The position numbers were made by a program, and so were the translations under genes. Of a stretch of DNA of 64,000 nucleotides, positions 18,870 through 25,925 are shown one piece after another. The notes under the pieces were generated by a model that saw only the letters and a program-made list of their open reading frames with translations, was not told the DNA's origin and did no database searches. The stretch is from Pseudooceanicola nanhaiensis DSM 18065 (GTDB taxonomy: Bacteria; Pseudomonadota; Alphaproteobacteria; Rhodobacterales; Rhodobacteraceae). The stretch lies in assembly GCF_000688295.1 (NCBI RefSeq), contig NZ_JHZF01000011.1, positions 372,001-436,000 of the forward strand, given 5' to 3'. How positions within the stretch are numbered: the first letter of the stretch is position 1; each line of letters opens with the position of its first letter.

Positions 18870-19478
18870 ATGAACCGCAAGACCCTCATGTCGGGCCTGG
18901 TCCTGCTGGCCGTCACGGCCGGCGCCGTGACCGCGCAGGACAGCACCTCCCCGGGGCCCCAGAGCGGGCCGAAGTCCGGCCGTTTCGCCGCCATGGACAC
19001 GAATGGCGACGGACAGATTTCCCCCGAAGAGATGCGCGCCCAGGCCGAGAAGCGCTTCGGCGCCGCGGATGCCGACGGCGACGGCAAGGTGACGGTCGAG
19101 GAGATGGTCGCCCACATGGAAGCCCGCGAGGAGGCCCGCAGGGCCGAACGCCGCCAGCGCATGGCGGAGCGGATGCTCGAGCGGGCGGACGACGACAAGG
19201 ACGGCGCGCTCAGCCTGGCCGAGATGATGCCGCCCGAGCGCACGCAGGCGCGGCGGTTCGACCGGATGGACGCCAATGACGACGGCATGATCTCGGAAGA
19301 GGAATTCGCCCGGGCGCGCCACCACGGCCGGCGCGGCGACGGCGAGCATCACGGCCGCATGGGCAAGCGCTTCGGCGGGCATCACCGCGACTCGCATGAC
19401 GGCGGCCATGGCTGGATGAAGCCGCCCTTCGCCGAACGCGGGGCGGATGCCCCCGCAGAGGCGCCGGCCAACGACTGA
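18870..19478 (+). CDS. Secreted EF-hand calcium-binding protein
   Basis: The 202-residue product has a signal peptide (about 1-23, KTLMSGLVLLAVTAGAVTAQ) and four EF-hand loops: DTNGDGQISPEE, DADGDGKVTVEE, DDDKDGALSLAE and DANDDGMISEEE. The C-terminal 60 residues are His/Gly/Arg-rich (HHGRRGDGEHHGRMGKRFGG HH), which could bind divalent transition metals. It is probably a periplasmic Ca2+ (or metal) binder. AAGGAG lies 8 bases before ATG 18870. It is followed by an ECF sigma factor operon 106 bp away, which may respond to related signals; that link is inference. The upstream DUF983 gene is divergent. Confidence 0.85.
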   Translation: MNRKTLMSGLVLLAVTAGAVTAQDSTSPGPQSGPKSGRFAAMDTNGDGQISPEEMRAQAEKRFGAADADGDGKVTVEEMVAHMEAREEARRAERRQRMAERMLERADDDKDGALSLAEMMPPERTQARRFDRMDANDDGMISEEEFARARHHGRRGDGEHHGRMGKRFGGHHRDSHDGGHGWMKPPFAERGADAPAEAPAND

Positions 19479-19583
19479 CCGGGCCGGGGGCCGGCGCGGA
19501 CCGTCGCGGCCGGCCCCCCTCCCGGACCGCGCGGTGCCGGCGCGATTGCCCGGCGTCGCTTTAAGGGATACGCCCGCGGGACC

Positions 19584-20177
19584 ATGACCGATATGGCTTT
19601 CGACGCCCTGAGCGAGCTGGAAGACGACGCGCTGCTTGTGCTGTATGCCAACGGCGACCGCGATGCCGCGCGCCTGCTGACGGCACGTCTGGCGCCGCGG
19701 CTCCTCGGCCATGCGCAGCGCCTGCTGGGCGACAGGGCCGAGGCGGAGGACGTGGCCCAGGAGGCCATGCTGCGGCTCTGGCGGATCGCGCCGGACTGGC
19801 GGCCGGGCGAGGCGAAGGTCACGACCTGGCTCTACCGGGTGACGGCGAACCTCTGCACCGACCGGCTGCGCAAGGCGCGCGGCGGACACAGGGGCCTCGA
19901 CGAGGCGGCCGAGCCCGAGGACGACCGTCCCGGCCCGGTCGAACGGATGCAGCAGGCGGCGCGGATGGACGCGCTGCAACAGGCGCTCGACAGCCTGCCG
20001 GAGAGGCAGCGGCAGGCGGTCGTGCTGCGCCACATCGAGGGCCTCGCCAATCCCGAGATTGCCGAGGTCATGGAGATCAGCACCGAGGCGGTGGAATCGC
20101 TCACCGCCCGGGGCAAGCGAGCGCTGTCGGCCGCCCTGGCCGGACGGCGCGAGGAGTTGGGTTATGCCGAAGAGTGA
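19584..20177 (+). CDS. ECF-type RNA polymerase sigma factor
   Basis: The 197-residue protein has sigma region 2 (residues about 10-85: LLVLYANGDRDAARLLTAR, then DRAEAEDVAQEAMLRLW and TWLYRVTANLCTDRLRKARG) and region 4 (about 120-185: LDSLPERQRQAVVLRHIEGLANPEIAEVMEISTEAVESL). It lacks region 3, as expected for extracytoplasmic-function sigma factors. Its stop overlaps the next gene, whose product is probably its membrane anti-sigma factor. Together with the downstream metal-sensor-like protein this resembles cnr/ECF metal-response modules. The promoter it recognises cannot be assigned here. Confidence 0.92.
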   Translation: MTDMAFDALSELEDDALLVLYANGDRDAARLLTARLAPRLLGHAQRLLGDRAEAEDVAQEAMLRLWRIAPDWRPGEAKVTTWLYRVTANLCTDRLRKARGGHRGLDEAAEPEDDRPGPVERMQQAARMDALQQALDSLPERQRQAVVLRHIEGLANPEIAEVMEISTEAVESLTARGKRALSAALAGRREELGYAEE

Positions 20178-20565
20178 GACCACCGGAATTCCGAGCGACG
20201 ACCAGCTCGAGGCGCTTTTCGCGGAGGCGCGCGCCGCCGCGCCCGACCTGCCGGAGGGGCTGGCCGCGCGGATGCTGGCCGATGCCGACGCCGTGCAGGA
20301 GGGCTTTGCCGCGGCCCCTCTGCCGCAGGGGCCCGATACGGCGCCGCGCCCCGGGTGGTTCGCGCGGGCCTTCGCCGGGATCGGCGGCTGGCCCGCGCTG
20401 GCGGGCTTCGCCACCGCCACCGTGGCCGGGGTCTGGATCGGAATGAGCCCGCCCGCGCTGGTCGCGAGCGAGGCGGCCTATTACACCTCGGGCGGGGGCA
20501 CCGCGGAGGATCTTTACCTGGTCGACACGATGCCGGCCTTCGACCAGCTGGCCCAGGAAGGCTAG
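20164..20565 (+). CDS. Putative membrane anti-sigma factor / small membrane protein
   Basis: The 133-residue product starts inside the sigma gene (ATG 20164; the sigma stop is at 20175-20177) and has a short acidic N-terminal region, then one hydrophobic segment (about residues 75-95, WPALAGFATATVAGVWIGM). The N-terminus (about 1-60) is on the cytoplasmic side if this is a type II-like anchor. A sigma-factor partner with a single membrane span is typically its anti-sigma factor, but no zinc-binding HxxxCxxC motif is seen. Function is inferred from position only. Confidence 0.6.
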   Translation: MPKSETTGIPSDDQLEALFAEARAAAPDLPEGLAARMLADADAVQEGFAAAPLPQGPDTAPRPGWFARAFAGIGGWPALAGFATATVAGVWIGMSPPALVASEAAYYTSGGGTAEDLYLVDTMPAFDQLAQEG

Positions 20566-20574
20566 GAGCAGCGC

Positions 20575-21084
20575 ATGAGCGAGACCAAGACCCACCACGC
20601 CCCGATGCGCAGATGGCAGAAGGTGCTGCTGGCGCTGTCGCTGGCGGTGAACCTTCTGATCGTCGTGGCCGTGGCGAGCTTCGTGCTGACCCATGACGGC
20701 GACCGCCGGCACCGCCCGCCGCGGGTGGACCAGATGGGCGGCCCTCTGACCGGCGCGCTGAGCCGCGAGGACCGGCGCGAGATCGGGCGCGCGCTGTGGC
20801 GCTCCTACCGCGACGGCCGCCCCTCGCGGGCGGACATGCGCGCCGAACTGGCCGACGTGATCGCGGCCCTCAGGCGCGAGCCCTACGACCCTGCGGTGGT
20901 GGAACAGAGCCTGCAGAAGCAGCTCGAATTCGCGGTCGAGCGGCAGGAGCTGGGCCAGCGCCTGCTGCGCGAACGGCTCGCGGCGATGACGCCCGCGGAG
21001 CGCGCGGCCTTCGCTGACCGGCTCGAGGAGGGGCTGGAAAGAATGCGCGAGCACGAGCGGCGCCGCGCCGACGAGAAGGACTAG
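20575..21084 (+). CDS. Periplasmic heavy-metal sensor-like protein
   Basis: The 169-residue product has an N-terminal membrane helix (about 17-41, VLLALSLAVNLLIVVAVASFVL) followed by a helical, Arg/Glu-rich domain. The domain has the two long helices seen in Spy/CnrR/ZraP-type periplasmic sensors (LSREDRREIGRALWRSYRDGRPSR..., LLRERLAAMTPAERAAFADRLEEGLERM). It lies 9 bp after the membrane protein gene, so the three genes form one unit with the ECF sigma factor. CnrR-like proteins bind metals; no His/Met cluster is obvious here, so the ligand is uncertain. Confidence 0.75.
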   Translation: MSETKTHHAPMRRWQKVLLALSLAVNLLIVVAVASFVLTHDGDRRHRPPRVDQMGGPLTGALSREDRREIGRALWRSYRDGRPSRADMRAELADVIAALRREPYDPAVVEQSLQKQLEFAVERQELGQRLLRERLAAMTPAERAAFADRLEEGLERMREHERRRADEKD

Positions 21085-21124
21085 CGGAGGCCCGGTCTTC
21101 AGGCCGGTTCCCGGTCCGCTCCTT

Positions 21125-22522
21125 TCAGACCGGGTCCTCGGCCGGGGCGAGCGCCACCTTGTTGCGCCCCGCGTTCTTCGCCGCATAGAGCGCCCGGTCC
21201 GCGCGGTCGATCATCCGTTCGATCAGCGCGGGGACCGCGGCCTCCGGCGGGGTGGTCTCCACACAGGCGCCCATCGAGATGGTGACCTGGATCCGCGCCT
21301 CCCGGCCCGGCACGGCGATCGGCGCCTCGGCCAGCCGGACCCGCAGACGGTCGGCCACGATCCGTGCCTCGCCCGCGCCGGTGTCGGGCATGACGATCAG
21401 GAATTCCTCGCCTCCGAAGCGCGCGACCAGATCGCGCGCCCGCAGGTTGTCGCGCAGCAGGTCCGCCACCATCATCAGCACCGCATCGCCGGCCGGGTGG
21501 CCGTAGGTGTCGTTCACCTGCTTGAAATGGTCGATATCGGCGAGGACCAGCGCGAAGGGCCGGCCCGCGTGGCGCGAGTCCTCGGCCAGCCGCTCGAGGT
21601 AGGGTTCGGCGTAGCGGCGGTTGTAGAGCCCGGTCAGCGAATCCGTCACCGAATCGCGCAGCCCGTCGTGCAGGCGGCGGCGCATCCGGTCGGCGATCTG
21701 CTTGCGCCGGACCAGCGTCTCCATCCGCAGCAGCGCCTCGCGCGGGTCGAAGCCGAAGGTCATCACCGCGCTCGCCCCGTGGTCGAGCGCATCCGACAGG
21801 ACCGGGGCGTTGTGATCGCCGGTGATCAGCAGGATCTCGGAATGGCGCGAGGCGGGGCGGGACCGGACCTCGACGATCAGGCGGATGACGGCCTTCGGAT
21901 CGCAGGAATCGGTGTCGATCGCGATCACGTCCGAAGCACCGCCCGACTGGAACCAGCGCAGCGCCTCGCTCATCGGGAAGGGGCGGAAGACGTGGCGGCT
22001 GAGCCGCGTCAGGGCGTGGTGCCAGTCGAGCGCCGCGGCCGAGCGCTGCGTGACCAGCGCGACGTTGGCCGGCTGCTCGAAATGCGCCGCCGCCTCGGCC
22101 AGGCCGAAGGCGCGCCCGGTGGTCTCGCGCAGGGACATCTCCTCCTCGGTCCCGCGGGCGCGGATCAGGCAGCGCAGCCGCGAGAGCAGCAGCGCCTCGG
22201 GCTGGGTGCGCGCGAAGAGGTCGTCGGCCCCGGCCGCCAGCAGCCGCGAGCGCTTGGACCGGCCCGCGTCCTGCACCATGACGACCAGCATCGATTGCGC
22301 GGTGGCGGGCGCCTCGCGCAGGCGGCGGCAGAGGTCCTCGGTTGCGACGTCGGGCAGGGAATCGGACAGCATGATGAGGTCGGGCCGTTCGCGCACGGCG
22401 ATGTCCAGCGCCTCCTGCCCCGATGCGGCGAGATACGCCTTGGGGAAGGATGACGACAGCTGCACTTTCATAACGATCCTGCTGGTCGCTGCTTCGTCGA
22501 CCACGAGGATTTTGCCGGTCAT
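21125..22522 (-). CDS. pleD: PleD-type response regulator diguanylate cyclase
   Basis: The 465-residue protein has two receiver domains and a GGDEF domain. From the likely start (ATG 22522) the first receiver begins MTGKILVVDEAATSR, as in Caulobacter PleD. The GGDEF domain (about residues 300-455) has LTDSLTGLYNRRY, the substrate loop and RFGGEEF. RARD lies five residues before GGEEF and is the inhibitory c-di-GMP I-site. The phospho-acceptor position, aligned with Asp53 of PleD, is Ser (MLSDSLPD); the next residue is Asp. The second receiver is degenerate. It makes the second messenger c-di-GMP. The DUF3572 gene is divergent, and in many alphaproteobacteria pleD and DUF3572 are neighbours. 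Confidence 0.88.
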   Translation of the reverse strand: MTGKILVVDEAATSRIVMKVQLSSSFPKAYLAASGQEALDIAVRERPDLIMLSDSLPDVATEDLCRRLREAPATAQSMLVVMVQDAGRSKRSRLLAAGADDLFARTQPEALLLSRLRCLIRARGTEEEMSLRETTGRAFGLAEAAAHFEQPANVALVTQRSAAALDWHHALTRLSRHVFRPFPMSEALRWFQSGGASDVIAIDTDSCDPKAVIRLIVEVRSRPASRHSEILLITGDHNAPVLSDALDHGASAVMTFGFDPREALLRMETLVRRKQIADRMRRRLHDGLRDSVTDSLTGLYNRRYAEPYLERLAEDSRHAGRPFALVLADIDHFKQVNDTYGHPAGDAVLMMVADLLRDNLRARDLVARFGGEEFLIVMPDTGAGEARIVADRLRVRLAEAPIAVPGREARIQVTISMGACVETTPPEAAVPALIERMIDRADRALYAAKNAGRNKVALAPAEDPV

Positions 22523-22621
22523 CGCGGAGGGGCTTTCGTCTGCTGTGAACGATGGCATCATACTTTATTCGGAATGGTTAAGGATTCCTTTAATTGTGTC
22601 AGCCAGAAAGGCCGGAGCGAC

Positions 22622-22900
22622 ATGAAACAGGACCATGCGGAGACGATCGCGCTGGAATGCCTCGCCTGGCTGGCGGGAGAGGACGACCTGATGCCGGTCT
22701 TCCTGGGATCCTCGGGCGCCACGGAGGCCGATATCCGGGTGCGCGCGGGTGAGTCGGATTTCCTGACCTCCGTGCTGGAGTTCATCACCATGGACGACCA
22801 GTGGGTCGTCCGCTGCTGCGACGCGCGGGGCCTGCGCTACGAAGAGCCGATGATGGCCATGGCGCGGCTGCAGGGGGCGGGACGGACGCACTGGACGTGA
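22622..22900 (+). CDS. DUF3572 family protein
   Basis: The 92-residue protein begins MKQDHAETIALECLAWLAGEDDLMPVFLGSSG, which is the DUF3572 family pattern (short, acidic, alpha-helical). Its function is not known, but it often lies near pleD or divK genes in alphaproteobacteria. GGAG lies 6 bases before ATG 22622. It is divergent from the pleD-like gene, with about 100 bp between the two starts, and convergent with the MarR gene downstream. The frame is open for 16 further codons upstream, but the internal ATG fits the family start and has the ribosome site. Confidence 0.85.
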   Translation: MKQDHAETIALECLAWLAGEDDLMPVFLGSSGATEADIRVRAGESDFLTSVLEFITMDDQWVVRCCDARGLRYEEPMMAMARLQGAGRTHWT

Positions 22901-22910
22901 CCTCCCGGGC

Positions 22911-23363
22911 TCAGAGGCGCTTCAGCGCCTTCTTCTCGGCGTTCATGAGCTTGTCGAGCAGGGACTTGAGCATCGTGTATTCCTCGGACGAGAGCTGGTC
23001 CGCCATGGCCGCGGCATTGCGCCGGGCGATCGGCGTTCCGGCCTCGAGCGCCTGCTGACCGGCCTCGGTCAGGCTGACGCGACGGGTGCGGCGGTCGTCC
23101 CGGCCCGAGGCGCGGCCGATCAGCCCGTCGGTCTCCATCTGGCGCAGGGCGCGCGAGGTGGCGGTGCGGTCTATGCCCACGAATTGCGCGATCTCGGAGG
23201 GCTGGGTCAGGTCCTCGTTGCCGATCGCCAGCAGCACGCACCAGGTGATCCGGGTCAGCCCGAGGCTGCGGAGCCCTTCGTCGAGCCGCCGCTCCTGCTG
23301 GCGTGACGCGACCGAAAGGCGATAGCCGAGGGATTCGTGCAGGCGGTAGGGGCTGTCCGTCAT
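22911..23363 (-). CDS. MarR-family transcriptional regulator
   Basis: The 150-residue winged-helix regulator shows GYRLSVASRQQERRLDEGLRSLGLT (dimer helix), then the recognition helix and wing EIAQFVGIDRTATSRALRQMETDGLIGRASGRDDRRTRRVSLTEAG (about residues 60-105). DRR in the wing (GRDDRR) is typical of MarR proteins. ATG 23363 is chosen because the family N-terminus starts there; upstream codons are unrelated in sequence. It is divergent from the HAD gene, 129 bp apart, so it could control that gene or itself. The effector is not known. Confidence 0.9.
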   Translation of the reverse strand: MTDSPYRLHESLGYRLSVASRQQERRLDEGLRSLGLTRITWCVLLAIGNEDLTQPSEIAQFVGIDRTATSRALRQMETDGLIGRASGRDDRRTRRVSLTEAGQQALEAGTPIARRNAAAMADQLSSEEYTMLKSLLDKLMNAEKKALKRL

Positions 23364-23491
23364 GCCGCCATCGCTGCAAGCGGCCGCGCCGATGTCAATC
23401 CGGATCGCGCCCCGATGTGGCTTGCGGCGCAACTCTGTCCGGTCCAAGTTGCGCCCGTGCCGCAGGGGCGCGGCGACAGACGGGGGCGTGC

Positions 23492-24184
23492 ATGCAGCTG
23501 GACGGGATTCTCTTCGACAAGGACGGCACGCTGTTCGACTTCGCACGCACCTGGAACAGCTGGGCGGGCGAGCTGATCGCCGAGACCTGCCGGGGCGAGC
23601 CCGAACGCGCCGAGCGCCTGGCCGCGGCGCTGCGCTACGACCTCGGCGCGCAGGCCTTCCGCCCGGACAGCCCGGTGATCGCGGGCACCAACCGGGAGGC
23701 AGCCGAGCTTGCGGTCTCGGCCCTGCCGGAGTGGACCGTCGAGGACATGGAGGTCCATCTGATGGAAAGCGCGGCGCGGCTGGTTCAGGTGCCGGCCACG
23801 GATCTCGCGCCGCTTCTGGAGGCGCTCAGGCGCGCGGGGCTGAAGCTGGGCGTGATGACGAACGACACCGAATACGCGGCCCGCGCGCATCTCGACCAGG
23901 CGGGCGTGACGGAGTTCTTCGACATGGTCATCGGCTTCGACAGCGGCTACGGCGCCAAGCCCGACCCGGAGCCTCTGCTCGCCTTCGCGACGGCGCAGGG
24001 CCTCGCGCCCGAGCGGGTGGCGATGGTGGGCGACAGCACCCACGACCTGATCGCGGGGCGCGCGGCCGGCATGGTCTGCATCGCCGTCCTGACGGGCACC
24101 GCACTGGAACACGAGCTTGCGCCCTTCGCCGACCACGTCTTTCCGGACATCGGCCACCTGACCGGCTGGCTCGCCGCCGCCTGA
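23492..24184 (+). CDS. HAD-family phosphatase (phosphoglycolate phosphatase-like)
   Basis: The 230-residue protein has the four HAD motifs: FDKDGTLFDF (nucleophile Asp at residue 9 and acid/base Asp at 11), VMTND (motif II), the KPDPEP lysine (motif III) and MVGDSTHDLIAGRAAG (motif IV). The cap is inserted after motif I, as in Gph-like enzymes. It hydrolyses small phosphate esters; whether 2-phosphoglycolate is the substrate cannot be shown. ATG 23492 follows a GGGGGCG tract. It is divergent from the MarR gene and is followed 110 bp later by the MttB-like gene. Confidence 0.9.
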   Translation: MQLDGILFDKDGTLFDFARTWNSWAGELIAETCRGEPERAERLAAALRYDLGAQAFRPDSPVIAGTNREAAELAVSALPEWTVEDMEVHLMESAARLVQVPATDLAPLLEALRRAGLKLGVMTNDTEYAARAHLDQAGVTEFFDMVIGFDSGYGAKPDPEPLLAFATAQGLAPERVAMVGDSTHDLIAGRAAGMVCIAVLTGTALEHELAPFADHVFPDIGHLTGWLAAA

Positions 24185-24294
24185 GGGCCTCCGGCCCCGG
24201 CCCGTCGGCCCGAAAGCGACAGTTTCCGTCGCTTCTGGTGGCGAAAGCGGCGCGGTCCGTCCGTTCAGTTGAAGCGGCAGACCAGGAGGCCGCG

Positions 24295-25854
24295 ATGACC
24301 GAACATCCCAGACGCAGGCGCGGCGGCGGCCGCGCGGGCCATGCCGCCCGCCGGGGTCCGACGGTGATCGAGCAGCGGCCGTGGCAGCTGACCGTCAACC
24401 GTGACCGCCCGACCGAGCCGCTGGACGAGGCCGGCATCGAGGCGATCCACGAGACCGCGATGACCATCCTCGAGGAGATCGGCGTCGCCATGCTGAACCC
24501 CGAGGCGGTGGCGATCCTCGCCGAGGCCGGCTGCCGGGTCGAGGAGGACGAGATCGTCCATTTCGACCGGCATTTCGTGATGGAGATGGTCGGCAAGGCG
24601 CCGTCGCGCTTCACCATCACGCCGCGCAACCCGGACCGGCAGATCGTCGTCGGAGCGGACCGGATCCTCTTCGGCAACGTCTCCTCGCCGCCGAACTACT
24701 GGGATCTCGAGCTCGGACGGAAGATCCCCGGCACGCGCGAGCATTGCGCGAACCTGCTGCGGCTGACCCAGTATTTCAACTGCATCCATTTCGCGGGCGG
24801 CTACCCGGTCGAGCCGGTCGACGTGCATCCCTCGATCCGCCACCTCGACGTGCTCTTCGACAAGCTCACGCTCACCGACAAGGTGCCGCACGCCTATTCG
24901 CTGGGGCCGGAGCGGGTCGAGGACGTGATGGAGATGGTGCGCATCGCCGCCGGGCTCAGCCGCGAGGCGTTCGAGGCCAGCCCGCGGATGTTCACCAACA
25001 TCAACTCCACCTCGCCGCTCAAGCACGACTGGCCGATGCTGGACGGCTGGATGCGGCTGGCGCGGCGGGGGCAGGGGCTGATCGTCTCGCCCTTCACGCT
25101 GGCGGGCGCGATGGCGCCGGTGACGATGGCGGGCGCGGTGGCACAATCGCTGGCCGAGGCGCTGAGCGCCGTCGCGCTGGCGCAATACATCAACCCCGGC
25201 GTGCCCTGCGCCATCGGGACCTTCACCTCGAACGTCGACATGAAGTCGGGCGCGCCGGCCTTCGGCACCCCGGAATACATGCGCGCGACGCAGATGACCG
25301 GGCAGATGGTGCGCCGCTACGGGCTGCCGATGCGCTCTTCCGGGGCCTGCGCGGCGAACGTGCCGGACGGGCAGGCGATGTGGGAGACGAGCAATTCGCT
25401 CTGGGCCGCGGTGCAGTCGGGGACGAACGTCGTCTACCACGCGGCGGGCTGGCTCGAGGGCGGGCTGATCGCGAGCCCCGAGAAGTTCGTCATGGATTGC
25501 GAGGTGATCCAGCAGATCCAGCGCTACATGGACCCCGAGACCTTCGCGACGACGCCCGACGACCTCGCGCTCTCGGCGATCCGCGAGGTCCGGCATCAGG
25601 GCCATTTCTTCGGCACCCAACACACGCAGGAGCGCTACACCACCGCCTTCTACCAGCCCTTCCTGTCCGACTGGCGCAATTTCGAGGCCTGGCAGGCCGA
25701 GGGCGGGATCTGGACCGCCGAACGCGCGCACCATCTCTACAAGCGCATCCTCGCCGAATTCGAGCCGCCGCCGATGGACGACGGCATCCGCCAGGAGCTT
25801 GCCGAATTCGTCGAACGGCGCAAGCTGGAGGGCGGCGCGCCCACGGATTTCTGA
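24295..25854 (+). CDS. Trimethylamine methyltransferase (MttB/COG5598) family protein, no pyrrolysine codon
   Basis: The 519-residue protein belongs to the MttB superfamily of corrinoid-dependent quaternary- or tertiary-amine methyltransferases. It keeps the family features IHETAMTILEEIGV near residue 50, NSTSPLKHDWPMLDGWMRLARRGQ, SPFTLAGAMAPVTMAGA, PGVPCAIGTFTSNVDMKSGAPAFGTPEY, and VVYHAAGWLEGGL. Archaeal MttB has an in-frame amber codon for pyrrolysine; here the frame is uninterrupted by TAG, so it is a non-Pyl homologue such as those acting on glycine betaine, carnitine or proline betaine. AGGAGG lies just upstream of ATG 24295. No corrinoid protein (MttC) gene is adjacent, so its partner must be elsewhere. 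Confidence 0.88.
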   Translation: MTEHPRRRRGGGRAGHAARRGPTVIEQRPWQLTVNRDRPTEPLDEAGIEAIHETAMTILEEIGVAMLNPEAVAILAEAGCRVEEDEIVHFDRHFVMEMVGKAPSRFTITPRNPDRQIVVGADRILFGNVSSPPNYWDLELGRKIPGTREHCANLLRLTQYFNCIHFAGGYPVEPVDVHPSIRHLDVLFDKLTLTDKVPHAYSLGPERVEDVMEMVRIAAGLSREAFEASPRMFTNINSTSPLKHDWPMLDGWMRLARRGQGLIVSPFTLAGAMAPVTMAGAVAQSLAEALSAVALAQYINPGVPCAIGTFTSNVDMKSGAPAFGTPEYMRATQMTGQMVRRYGLPMRSSGACAANVPDGQAMWETSNSLWAAVQSGTNVVYHAAGWLEGGLIASPEKFVMDCEVIQQIQRYMDPETFATTPDDLALSAIREVRHQGHFFGTQHTQERYTTAFYQPFLSDWRNFEAWQAEGGIWTAERAHHLYKRILAEFEPPPMDDGIRQELAEFVERRKLEGGAPTDF

Positions 25855-25925
25855 GCTCGGTCAGGGCTCTGGCAGCGCCCCGCCGACCGCGCTAGGTTCG
25901 CCGCAGGCAAGGCAGGGAGCGGGTC

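Noticed and set aside
23362-25854. An 830-codon open frame spanning the HAD and MttB-like genes
   Set aside because: It reads a wrong frame across the HAD gene before entering the true MttB frame at 24295, which has a Shine-Dalgarno and family start. It is a chance opening, not a fusion.
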